A stretch of DNA of 64,000 nucleotides from Todiramphus chloris collaris (Eukaryota; Chordata; Aves; Coraciiformes; Alcedinidae), in contig JANVCC010000011.1 in assembly GCA_025345505.1 (NCBI GenBank), positions 13,001,928 through 13,065,927 of the forward strand. Direction: 5' to 3'. The notes below the pieces were generated by a model. The model did no database searches, was not told where the DNA came from, and saw only the letters and a list, made by a program, of their open reading frames with translations. How positions within the stretch are numbered: the first letter of the stretch is position 1; each line of letters opens with the position of its first letter. Positions 23,461 to 35,081 of the stretch are shown here, piece by piece. The translations under genes and the position numbers were made by a program.

Positions 23461-26400
23461 AGAATAAACAAAACTGTTGTAGTCACCCTTGAGCCTCACC
23501 ATGGAATGACTCATGGTCACATCTCTGAATTCCAACAAGTCCAATAAAATTTAGTAATTGAGAATTTTGTTTTTAGGGAAAGCATTGAGAGAAAAGTTTC
23601 ATAGTTTGAAATGTTAAGCATCAGAAAGTTAGGAAACACTAGTATATACTGGGCATGTAAATGACCTAAGTGTAAAGTGAAAAATGATGTGTAATTTTAT
23701 AACTAGTAACTGATTCATACTGTAAGTACACAAAGATAGAGCTAAATAATCATGTAAGTCAGGGCCTTCCTATTTTTTTGCATTAATGGCATCATAATCA
23801 AGACAATGCTTTAATAAATAATTTCATAAAAATTCTCATAGTTTTAAAACATTATATATCTGTATATATAAATGTGCATATGCTACATGCCACTGTAGGG
23901 ACTTCTAGCTGTTTCTGAATAATCCATGCCATCTTGCTGTCTGAAATCACCACAGATGATGTTTTTATTTAAGCTACTAGTCTAGCTGTGTAGGAAAACT
24001 ACAGTAGAAAGCTGTCTTAGAGGAACCTGTGTGCTGGAAGAGGCGGCCTGTCCCCCGCTCTGGTTAGGCATTTCAGCAGATTGCAGCAAAATTCTGCTTT
24101 ATCAGCAGAATAAACCCAGTTCTGCCAAGTGTTCAGCACAGCCTTCAGTCACAAAATAATGATGAGCCGTCACTGAATTGATATGGGAAACAGAACTCCA
24201 TTAAACAGCTTTTCCTACAACAACAACAAGAAAAGAAAAAAAATCAATTCTATTCTCTGCAGGGGGATGCATAAGTGCTGATATGAAGCTGTATTAGCTT
24301 GCACCAAAATTGAGAAAATCTGCTCAAATAAGTAAAATCTACTCAAAAAAAAAGACTTTTTATATTCAGTCTTGCTTCTCTGGAACAGATAGCTTACAAT
24401 TTAATTAAAAAGGAGGGCCAGTCCCCTGAAACTCAAGAGCTTTCTGGGACTGGGTTATAAATACAGATAGCTAAGATAGCCTCAAGTATTTATAACCAAA
24501 ATATATTCATGGGATATGGCTTTCTTTCAAACACGTATCTCATTTAAGTAATTGTGTATGATGATGATCTGAAGGAACACCTTCCAAAAATGACAATTTG
24601 TGAATTAAGTTATCCTAGTAGCTTGGTTTAGCTGGGCAGTCTGTAATGAGAAGGTGCAGGAGTAAGGAATAATCAAATATTGTCCATCAAGATGTAACAA
24701 ATAATACCCATGTGCTAATAGTACTTAGAGATGCAGTTTGGTTTTGTTTTATTATGTTTTTTTTCAGTTTCCCATGTTTACTGTGGAAGAGTAATGTCAT
24801 TAATATTCATTGCAAAATAGCTTTAGGAAATGAAAAACAAATAAGAAACCAGGAAAGGTATTCTCATACTGATTTCCTACAAGTGTTTTTTATTGGGTAA
24901 AAACAACTTTGGTTTTCTTTTCAGAACAGTAGATTGAGTTGCTGTCATGCTAAGGGACTCTTGGGGTAATGCTAGTGTTTATCAGGACTATCATACATAA
25001 AAATTGATGCTTCCTTTTGTGCTGCAATATATTTGAACACATTTTTGAGTTCTGGCCTTCTTAAGTAAATCTGAAATGGTTTAAATGTTTTGACTGTGTT
25101 ATGAGGACTGAGCTTATTTGTTCCTTGATTCAAACATACATAAAATGTAGAAAACTTTGATTTATTGTTCCACATTTTGATAACATAGCCTTCATTTCTG
25201 AGAAAATTTTAATTTCAGTATAGATATATTTATGCATTTGATTAATAACTATACTACAGCCATTGGTATTTTGTAAGGATTGAGATTCAAAAAACTAGCC
25301 ATTTTGAAAATGGTTTAATAGAATATCAGTAAAAGTATGTAACTTTATGTGGAACCTTAAAGAAGGTACAAATAAATTCTTAAGGGCCAAATATTCAATA
25401 TTCTGCTCTCAGCACATTTTATAATAACATATGATGTTCTTGTCACTAACCAATGCAAAACTAAATATATTTACCTCTGTAGGCTGAAGACAGTAGGAAT
25501 TCTGATATTGATCTTAATAACGAAAGAGTGTCTCAGAATTTCAACCAACAGAATAAGGAAGCAGAATATGATGGCTTCAAAATCATGTTCCTCAAAACAT
25601 TTCTGTTCAGTCAGTGCTTTGCAGAGTTCAACAAAACCCTTTCCTTGCATATTTTCTTTGCTGTGCTACAATTTGTGCTCTTACTCTAGATCTCAGAATT
25701 TCAGTGTTGCTATTTACCTTCAGTAATTGGAAATTGAAATGTTATAATTTTTCTCCTCCAGAACAAGAGCAAAAATGGACAAATTATACAGAAAGCTTCA
25801 GTATTATGGAGTAGCAGTTGCTGGTCCATAAATACAATGGAAAATTTCACATAACAAGACCTGTTAAAAAAAAAACAAAAACCCAAACAAACAACACCTA
25901 AATTGCTTAGAAAGAAACAGATTTTTCTATTTTTTTTTAATATATATATATTCTTTTTCTCTCCTCATACTACAATATTCTTGGTGACATCTATAATTAT
26001 GTTATCCTGAAATGTTATCTGTCATTTTTGCCACTATTTTTTTTTTTTTTTTTGTAGTAGCTCCAAAACTGGTTAGCTTAGATAATTATTTCTGTTATTT
26101 CCTGTCTACTAAAAGAAATAATGTTTTGAGAGTATTTATGACTTATGAAAGTTATATTGATACATTATCTATATATTTATAATGAGATTAATAGTGTAAA
26201 AAATACATTTTTGAAATAAATTAGAGTGGGGGTAAAAATGCTAGCTAAAAAGAAATTCATAACTTGCAGAGAAAAATAATATTACTACTGTGAAACTGAT
26301 CATTAAGAAAATGGAAGTTGTATTTCAAGATTTCTAGGAAGATGTAAAAACTGACTGGACATTTTATGTGCATTTCCTTTAGCTTTTGGAAAGTTTCAGA

Positions 26401-26692
26401 AATTCATTAGACAACAGGATTCCAGAATATGATGCATTCAAAAGTAGTTATGATCACACTCATAGTGACTACTTTTACCACAAGATACCATGATTTGAAA
26501 GTCTTTAGATTAAATAACACTGAAGGGACAATGAACACTTAACAGAAACACTTAAGAGAGAAAACTGGTGTGAATTTTAAACTTGATCAGCTGGAGGGGA
26601 GGAACTGGATTGGGTAAGCTCTGCAGTTCATGTTTCTGCAAGCACTGTGCACCTGTGTAGGTGTCTGTGTGACTGGCCATGTGTGTTTTTGC

Positions 26693-26720
26693 GTGTGTGT
26701 GTGTGTGTGTGTGTATGTGT
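26693..26720. repeat. (GT)n microsatellite
   Basis: Eleven uninterrupted GT units then atgtgt. Confidence 0.92.
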
Positions 26721-29700
26721 ATACGCACACTCACCTATCAGGTACACATGCTTAGCTTGTCTGCTTGTGCACAGAGCTACAGCATCTTCTCATCTATATG
26801 GTTACTGGATTCAGCTGCATCAAGAGTGCAAGCTGAAGTCACATTTCTGAACAAATGTCAGGAAAATAGCTATTGAAGCCATATTGTTCAGCATATTAAA
26901 ATACTTGCAAATAGATATAAATTCATCCATGAAAAATGTGACAAAATGTTTATTCAATACAGGAATTTACAGGTTCTCTTTGTTCTTTCCACATCTGAAG
27001 AAAAAGCCTGTGACTGAAATAGATTGAAGAAACAAAAATATACACCAGAAAATGTGGTACATAAATGACAATTTAGGTTAAATTTCTATTCAGAAGCAGC
27101 TTATATATACATTCAATTATCTACCAATTATACAAACTGATGTCAGTTTGTAAATTTATAAACCTAATTTATTTTATTTATAAACTGAACTAAACCAAAC
27201 TATAACCATACAGCTACTTTTATATTTAGATAGTGGGAAATTTGGGGGTGAAGCTAGGTCACAAGGAACAGCAGAGGGTTAAGCTGGCAGCACCAGCCCA
27301 GATGGAAGCTGTGTCTCATTACAGGAGGAAGCCTCCAGACAAGCCAGAGTAGAGATTCTGCATTTCTGACAAATGAAGTGGACTTCTGTGTGAGAGGTCT
27401 CTGGTATTGCCTCTCACATATCTATGTTGAAAGGCACTGTACAAACACACTGACACATAAATGATGGTCCAGAAACCAAGTGAAAAAGAAGATTCAGGGG
27501 CTTTCAATTATATGAAATATATTTAGACTTGTTCAGTTTACCTTTTACATTTGAGAGATGTGAATCAAAATATGTAAAGCAAAACATTTTTTTCAAACTA
27601 AAACAATTTACACAGGCACACTTGAATTAGGTCAAATTATTCAAAACTGCTTGTGCAGAAAAGCTTTTATACATTTGTATTGCCAGTGTTCACATGACTT
27701 TGGATCTTCATGTCTGGATATTCAGGATGATTTATGCTTCTGAGGATAAGAGGTAGAAGCAAGCTTGAAAACTAAAACAAGAAATGAAACTACATAGTTA
27801 TGGTGTCTGATCTTATCCTCATACCTCTCTGTTGGAGCAGCTGAAGCCTCTGTAACTTTTAAGATAGCTTCTTACCTTGGTAGCTGATAATATAAGACAA
27901 AGACTAGTATGGCTTCATATATTTGAAACTTGAGGCTCTGATGAATTCTCAAATGTGTCACATTCTGCTTGGTGCCAGCCACTGGAGATGGAAACCTGGC
28001 ATTGAAAGGAGTGAAAGTGCACAGCTGTTGTTTTTTACATAATGTCAAGAAGATCAGGAAACCAAGAATGAATGTATCTGGGGATGCTGCAGAAGAAGGG
28101 AATTACTCATTCTTTTAACATGGAGTATCAATTCCCTCATGCTCTGAGCGCCTTGCAACAACAAGTGTGCCACTCTGGCTGTCCTAGCCACTTCGAGATT
28201 AGTTCCAAGGGATTCTTGAGTAACATTTACCTAAAAAGACTGACTGAGCTCTTTTTTTCTTCTCTCTGAAGTTGATTATTTTTATACTTAGGGTCTTGGA
28301 GACCATGGACAGCATGCATGTGCATGTTTTGCATTTTCAGCAGGTGTTCCATAGGGCAACTTCCTCTTGGTGTTAGTGTGAGAATAGTGACACACTGTTT
28401 CTTGGACAGAAAAGGTTTTATGGCTTTGACTACTGACAGAGTGCTTTGATGCTGGATAAAGCTTGCAGTTCTCGGCTTTGATTTGAACATGTGGACATGA
28501 ACATGTCTTTTAGCACATTTAAGGGCAGACAGTATTTCCCAAATACCTTATGGTCCTTGAATGAAAGACACATACGAATTGTATTATATTCCTTTGTTTA
28601 TAGCTCTGTTTCTTCAAATCCTGCTCTCTTTTAAGCATGTAAAAGAGTTGTGGGGTGGGGGAGAAGGAATTCAGGACTTTCTTCTATGTATTGAGTTGCA
28701 TAAATTCTGTCAAGTTCTTGCACCTTTCTAAATACCTGCTTTAATAGCAGGTTAATCTTTTCCAAAGACTGTCTTTTCTGCAGAAACTTGGTACTTACTT
28801 TGAAGTTCCAGTTCAATCTGTGCACAGCAATGCTCTTACATTCATCTGTGGGAATGTCATACTACTTGAGAGACCTTCTTTTCTCTGCTTCTGGTAGAGA
28901 AGACTGTTTTCTGAATTCATGTTTCTTCGTAGGAAAATAAGTGTAAAACAAGAATCACTAAAACTGTTTCTTAACAAATATAGCAGTTATAAGTATTAGC
29001 ATTATTTACTTTTTAAATTGGGAATCATAGTGCAATTTCATGAGAAAATTTCCAGGAGTCTGGAGAAGTGGCATCAGTATGATAGGAAACAGACTTGAAG
29101 CAGTAACTTAGTAAATGTGATGATTTTTCTCTTGTTTAGTGTCTGCTTTAAAAGCATGTCATACTTATTCCCAGTTTTACTGAGTTTTTGTGGGAAAGAG
29201 TTATGGAGAGAATTTCAAAGGAATGTTATTCATGTACAAATATCTATAGTAAGTATTATAATTGTTGGACATCTCTGTCCATATCTACCTTTAATAAGCA
29301 ACTCTGATAACATGAGAAATCACTGTTCAGAAAAGAACACACTCTTGCAGAGTTGCCGAGAGATAAATACCTAAACATTCAGAAACAAGACAGAAACTTT
29401 CAAAGCCTATTATTATGCAGCAGCTTAACAATAACAAAAGAATCTAACTTAGCATTTGAAACTGAATGACAGGATCTGTCCTTCTGTAGCTCTGGTTGAG
29501 AACTAACTAGCTTACACTTGTGCTAATGCATCATGCAATGAGAGGGAACAAGGGACAAGCCATTCAGCATCTTCTTTGCTTCCAAAAGTGCTTTCAGTTT
29601 CAGTACTATAAAAGAAGGTGGATTTCATTTACAAAACAGATGATTTGGTGGTAAAGATGGTCCAATATCTGATGACCTTCTGAGTCATCAGGATGTAGTA

Positions 29701-29969
29701 ACACTTGATTCTTGCTGAATGCAGAACCCAGCACAGGCACAGCTGCTTGGGCATGCACTGTTGCACAAAACGGTAGACTCATTTTAAGGGCCCCTGGCTT
29801 CAATAAGTAAACAATTTTTACATTCATTCTCATACCAACTGTTATTTTTTTCTATTCCTTTTATATAAATTCTTGGAAAAAGTATTTTCCTTCAACAGTT
29901 CCCCTACACCTTCTGCCAGTAAAATAAACCCTAGAAACAGATGTTCCATTAATAACAATTTATGCAGCT

Positions 29970-30640
29970 TTGCAGAAGAGGACCTGGGGATCCTGGTGGA
30001 AACTAAGTTGAACATAAGCCAGCAGTGTGCCCTTACAGCAAAGTATGCAAATGACAACCTGTGCTGCGTTACACAAAGTGTTGCCAGCAGATCAAGGGAG
30101 GTGATCCTTCCCCTCTACTCAACACTGGTGAGGCCACACCTGGAGTACAGTGTCTAGTTATGGGCTCCCTAGTGCAAGAGACATGTGGACTGACTGGAGC
30201 CCAATGAGGACACACAAAGACAATTAAGGAACTGACGCATCTCTCCTATGAGAACAGGATGAGAGAGCTGTCACTTTTAAGCCTTGAGAAGGAACAGAGG
30301 GGATCTCATCAATGTATATATATATAGCTGAAGGGAGAGTGCAAAGAGGATGGAGCCAGTCTCTTTTCAGTGTGGCCTAATGATAAGCACAGGGACAACA
30401 GACCCAAATTGAAACACAAAAATTCCATCTGAACATTGGGAAATATTTTTCACTGTGAGAGTGACAGCCCTAGCACAGGTTGCTCAGAGAGGTTTTGGGG
30501 TCTCCATGCTTGCTGATATTCAAAATATATCTAGACATGTTCTTGTGAAAGAAGCTCTAGGTAGCCTTGCTTCAGGAGCGGATTTGAACTAGATGACCAC
30601 TTCTAAACTACTTTGTCATCGTGTGACTCTATAAATGAAA
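29970..30640 (+). mobile_element. CR1 LINE, diverged
   Basis: Begins gcagaagaggacctggggat and follows CR1 colinearly: gatcaagggaggtgatcctt, actggtgaggccacacctgg, then the 3' region to gatttgaactagatgaccac. The tail is eroded (tgtgactctataaatgaaag). A short TA run at about 30317-30328 has expanded within it. The 94-codon frame at 29873-30157 includes the CR1 reading frame but is not a gene. Confidence 0.88.
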
Positions 30641-32419
30641 GAAATGGAAGAATTATAAAACTGTTAAAAATTCATCATTTTCCATGGAAACCATAGTACT
30701 GCATTTCTGCTATTCTGGCATGTGGTGATAAGTAAGGTATAAAATTTAGTCTTCTTCATAACCATTGGTTCCCAAGAAAAAGCATCATCTCCTGAATTAT
30801 GAGGTGATAGTCCACCCAGAGGTGTTTCATGCTAATATGTTATCTCCCCACTGCAGTTTGTAGAAAACTAAGGGATTATTGTCTATAAGGGTATACTCAC
30901 ACAGCTCTTCATACGTATATTTCCTTTGGGAATACACACTGATGTCCTACAGAGAGAGCATTTAGTATCATTCTGACACGTCACCGTTTTAGCACTTTAT
31001 GACTCACTGGCCCAAAATTTCTTCACTAAAGATCTTGGGAACATTCACTGAATTGAGTAGCTAATTTAGCACTTAATTTATAATTAACACTAAAATATTA
31101 GATGTGCTATTAAATTCTGAGTAGTGGTAATCCATATTGCTCCCAGTTTATATACTCTGTGCAGTACAATGTTGGTTTTTTAATGATCCTCATCCTTTTT
31201 AACCACCTCTAACAGTTTTACCTGCAATCCATATGCAAGTCTTATTTTCTGAAGAAGTTCACATACCAAATATTTTACTACAAAGTTTTTTTAAAAAATT
31301 GGCGTTTACTCACAGTGAATAAAATATAGGTATAATATTAATGTGGTTAAAAACCCCTCTATATGATAACTTTCTTAAATCACATGCTCTTTCTGATTAG
31401 TTTCACAATTACTGGAATTGCTAACATAACCCTATAACTGATTTATATATACATATTCATGTACACAATATGCATATATGTTATAAGAATATGGGAGTTT
31501 TCTTGTAAACTTACATGAAAGAAGGCTTTCACTTTAAATAAAATGTATTTTTATATATATATATTCCTATACTGTCAGAGCATAGAGTTCCAGTATAGGA
31601 ATGTTTAGATAATTTTGTACTGTAATAGTATGGAATTATTTGGGTTTTTTAATTTATCTGAAAATAAGATTTTATTTTTAAGAAAATATTTTATGAGGAA
31701 ATTAGTTAATTTTACGCAATTTTGCTTTCCATGTACTTGTCAGTGCAGGTTCTTAATTAAAATTATTGTCATAATTTTGTTTAGATATTTTGTACTAAGA
31801 AAATGAGGTTTCATTAAAATGTGCAAATTAACATCAGGTTGATTCCAGCTCTTACAAAGGGAAAAGTTTTACTTAGGCTTTAAAAAAAAGAGATCATACA
31901 GAAAAATCAACAACATAAAAGTGTATGCATGCATATTTTTTTTTCTATCTTACTCACAAAAGAAGCTTTAAGGTATTATAAGGATGAGAAAATTCAATTG
32001 ACTTTCTAAAGGATAATTTGCATTTAATTTTTGTTGTCCAGAATATCAGTAAAAGACCATTCACATCAGTCTGTAGCTCTAACACAAGGAAAGTGTTATT
32101 CTAACACAGACTTTGACATTCTCTTTTGGCAAGGTTGGAGAGGAGAAGGGGAAAGTTGGGACAGCAGCATGTACCACTTTTGTCAGAAGAAGATATAATG
32201 TGAAAATTTTGTCTTCCACGGTTGGAAGCAGGCACTAAAATTGAACAATATTTTCTGGTGTGACTAATTCAAACATATTAAAACAAGTATCTTGCAGAGC
32301 ACTGATATTCAAATAGTCCTGGAGGCTAGCATGCAGTGGGTTATTTCATAGTATCATGCACTTAATTAGGTGACCCTTGAGGGAAGAAATTAGTGCTTAT
32401 GTAATTCAATTGAGGTCAA
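30641..32419. other. Unique AT-rich intron
   Basis: No repeat or exon recognised apart from short TA runs (for example near 31550). Confidence 0.6.
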
Positions 32420-32890
32420 AAGCAGTTTTCAAACTGGGTTGGCCCCCAGGGTGTGGAAGCAGGAGGTAATTTCTAAGGCACAGAGGAAAATTCCAGCTGG
32501 CCACTTTTCCTCTCTCTTCCCCTGCTCCTGCTGCATTGCCCCAGAACTTGCAGCTCTGTTGGGTCTGGAAGCTTTGTGGAAAAGGCAGTCTCCGATTTCA
32601 GCTATCAGAGCCAGGGAGTGTGGAAGACAGCCATCCCAGAACTTGGGGGGGAAAAAAACCCAATAAAAATCAAAAGGGAATCTTGCGTAAAAAGTTTAAA
32701 AACTGCTATCCTGAACAAATGGTCCAGAAGCCACAGACCGCTGAGGGCATCAGACCCTACCACCAAGGACACCTCACTGTGCAGCAGCAATACTGGCTAC
32801 AGTAGGGTATGCTGGCCTTCCTCACTTGCAGCCCAAGGACACAGGGCATGTCCTTAAACAACTCACTGCTATTTAAAGGCTTTATTTATT
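32420..32890. other. GC-richer patch with open frames in all three + frames, unidentified
   Basis: This stretch stands out from the AT-rich intron. It has overlapping + strand open frames of 75, 89 and 93 codons (32439-32666, 32536-32805, 32576-32857), none starting at a strong context or resembling a known family. Three open frames at once point to base composition, an old repeat or a noncoding RNA exon rather than a protein. It ends just before an A/T-rich stretch and the exon-like frame at 33015. Confidence 0.35.
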
Positions 32891-33014
32891 TTTTTTTTTT
32901 TGTGTGAAAGTTTTAAAGCTCACAAAAAGTCTTTGGAGCCCCTGGCCAAGAGTACAAGTAGCTTATCAATAATGTGGTTTTGTTTTTCTCTTGAATGAAT
33001 GCTTTTCTCTCCAG

Positions 33015-33173
33015 ATTTCAGGAATCGAAATAACTCTAACAGAAGTTATTTGGACTGAAAAAGGACTGAATTGTGTCTACAAAAACATGAAAGAATTAAT
33101 TAATGAAGTCAACAAAAGTTTTCCCCTGAAATGGGATGGAGAATTTATAGAAAGTGGATATTTCTATCAGTGA
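33015..33173 (+). other. Candidate terminal coding exon or retrocopy remnant, unrecognised
   Basis: A good acceptor (gcttttctctccag, ending 33014) precedes a 52-codon open frame from ISGIEITLTEVIWTEK to FIESGYFYQ and a TGA stop at 33171-33173. An AATAAA signal follows at 33263-33268 with a TG-containing stretch after it. The composition (EVIWTEKGLNCVYKN, MKELINEVNKSFP, LKWDGEF) looks protein-like and has no low-complexity bias. I do not recognise the family, and it is not part of IL1RAPL1 as I know it. It could be the last exon of a nested transcript, an alternative IL1RAPL1 terminal exon, a decayed retrocopy, or chance. No poly(A) stretch follows at the point expected for a retrocopy. Confidence 0.3.
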
Positions 33174-33262
33174 CCAAGTTTACTTATTAAAATTTAAAAT
33201 ACTGTGAAGAAAAGACATGTATCAGACTTTCTTTTTAAATATCTAGTTTAAGCGGAGGTGGA

Positions 33263-33268
33263 AATAAA
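33263..33268 (+). promoter_or_regulatory. Possible poly(A) signal AATAAA
   Basis: A canonical hexamer 90 bases after the stop of the exon-like frame at 33015-33173. In AT-rich sequence the hexamer is common, so its weight comes only from position. Confidence 0.3.
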
Positions 33269-34185
33269 GTCATATTCCCAACTCAGCTTGTATGACAAGG
33301 GGAAACATGAAAGAGAATCTTTTTTCTTTCCTGTTTGTTCTCCAGATTGTTTACCCTAGTAAATAACATAATACTATAACATAACTCAGTACAAACAACT
33401 GATCTCTGTCAATGCAAAACTTGCATTTTTTTCTAATAATTTTCCTGAAAAAGTAAGAATTAAATTTGCTGTCATGATGTACACTGAAAGAATATGTCTG
33501 CTTTGCTCCCAAATGAGTCATCATGTTTAACATACCCTACAAATGTCTGCTGTCATTATTGGCCATATGCAACAAGTATTAGATCCCTTGAAAATGAAGG
33601 AGAGATAAAGGGTAAGGAGAGAAGTGTAAAGAATTAAATGAAAAACATTGTTAGAAGGTCTGTCTGCATTGATGAGTATCATTATTGTACTATGGTTTCA
33701 TCACACCTTATGTAGAAAAGATGTTGTGCAGAACACTGCAGAAAGATGTCGTGCCTGATGATCAATGCCAGTATCAGCCAAGGTCTACTTGCCTTTCTCA
33801 TCCCTTCTTTGCATGCTACCTTTGTGCACTAGATGAAGATAGTCTTATCCTTAACACCTTTGATGAGAGAAACTTCTTTTTCATGCAGAAAACAGGTTGA
33901 TTGCACTCTACAACAAAACTAAACAGGAGTTGGGTTAAAATTCCCTCTTCAGGGGAGTGGTGAGGACTTTCCAAAGGGTACTTCTTTCTAGACAGTGTGT
34001 CTTCAGTATAAATTGTATGCTCACCTGAATTATCCTGCTGGTGAAGGGTACATATGGTAAAGCATTGAAGTGGACAAGTAACAGAGTCCCAGCTTCCCTC
34101 CTTCTGTCATGAGCAAGGATGATGAGGGATGCTGCCCAGGGAGAAGCTGGGGAGATCAACAATTACTAGGTTTTATTCAATGCAG

Positions 34186-34205
34186 AAAAAAAAAAAAAAA
34201 AAAAA
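34186..34205. repeat. A homopolymer tract
   Basis: Twenty consecutive A residues. Confidence 0.88.
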
Positions 34206-34737
34206 GCAGATTTTCATAAAAGTAACCCATCTGGCTCATTTTACAGATCTATTTTATAAAGAAGTTATGTTTTGAATGCCTTGTTCTCTAGGAAATTCCT
34301 TTAAATGTAGATGTCAATATTGTAAGTGCTGAAGTTCAGAGACATTATTCTTTCTCTGTATGATTTCTCTTGTCTGTTTTCCCTCTTGTGTCTTCTCTTT
34401 TCTCCTTTGAGTCTCGTTTTCCTCCTCCTTCTGTTCTTTTCCCTCTGACAAATTACCTGCTAATTTAATTTCTTTTTCAGGTAAATTTGATTTAAATGGA
34501 TTTTTTGTCTTTAATAAAAACCCTCAAACATCCTCTTGCTCCCTGTTTTTGTATTTTATATGATTTAGATCTCTTTTTTTTTTTTTTAATCTTTTGAATA
34601 ATATAGGTAAATGAAAAGTTTCATTTATGTAGGAAAAGGTTCTAGCTAGTTTTACTCTTCTGAACATTTGCAACTGGACAGATTAGAGAACAATTAACTG
34701 ACTATCTCATCAACTCTTCTTATTAACATGTTCATAT

Positions 34738-34770
34738 AAAACAAATAAACAAACAAATAAACAAACAAAA
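34738..34770. repeat. (AAAC)n/(AAAT)n simple repeat
   Basis: acaaataaacaaacaaataa followed by acaaacaaaa. Confidence 0.88.
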
Positions 34771-35081
34771 GAAACCCCTTGAAACTGTCATGTAAGAAGT
34801 GAGTTAAGGCATAGTTAGTTTAGCCAATAGAGGTTAACTGAGTGCCATTTTTCCAAAGCGATCACAGCACAGCAGATAGACTGATTGAGAATAGACAGCA
34901 TCTGAGATTAGACATCATGGGAGAGAATCTTTTTTGATATTAAGATTCTTATTTTCTGACTTTGCTTGCCCCACGGGTCCTTGACTGCTACAACACAAAT
35001 CTGTAAATCAGTAGATGGTCACTATTGTTGCTTTAGGTATTTTTAAATTTAATGGTTCTGCACAATCTTAATGTCAGATAG

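Larger units (their letters stand above)
21912..29969. other. Unique intron
   Basis: No transposon or exon recognised. It holds a pyrimidine tract (23379-23460) and a GT microsatellite (26693-26720). A moderately GC-richer stretch near 24030-24200 and another at 27240-27490 match nothing I know. Confidence 0.6.
33270..35081. other. Unique intron with simple repeats
   Basis: Holds a 20-base A tract (34186-34205) and an (AAAC)/(AAAT) run at 34738-34770. The 33685-33900 open frame has no family signature. Confidence 0.6.

Noticed and set aside
23230-23544. Lys/Glu-rich minus-strand frames
   Set aside because: They arise from the pyrimidine tract at 23379-23460.
26552-26876. Frames rich in HTHTHT or VCVCVC
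   Set aside because: They are translations of the GT microsatellite.
28631-28825. 64-codon minus-strand frame with Leu/Lys-rich amphipathic look
   Set aside because: It opens at GTG, has no family signature, and no supporting splice or poly(A) context.
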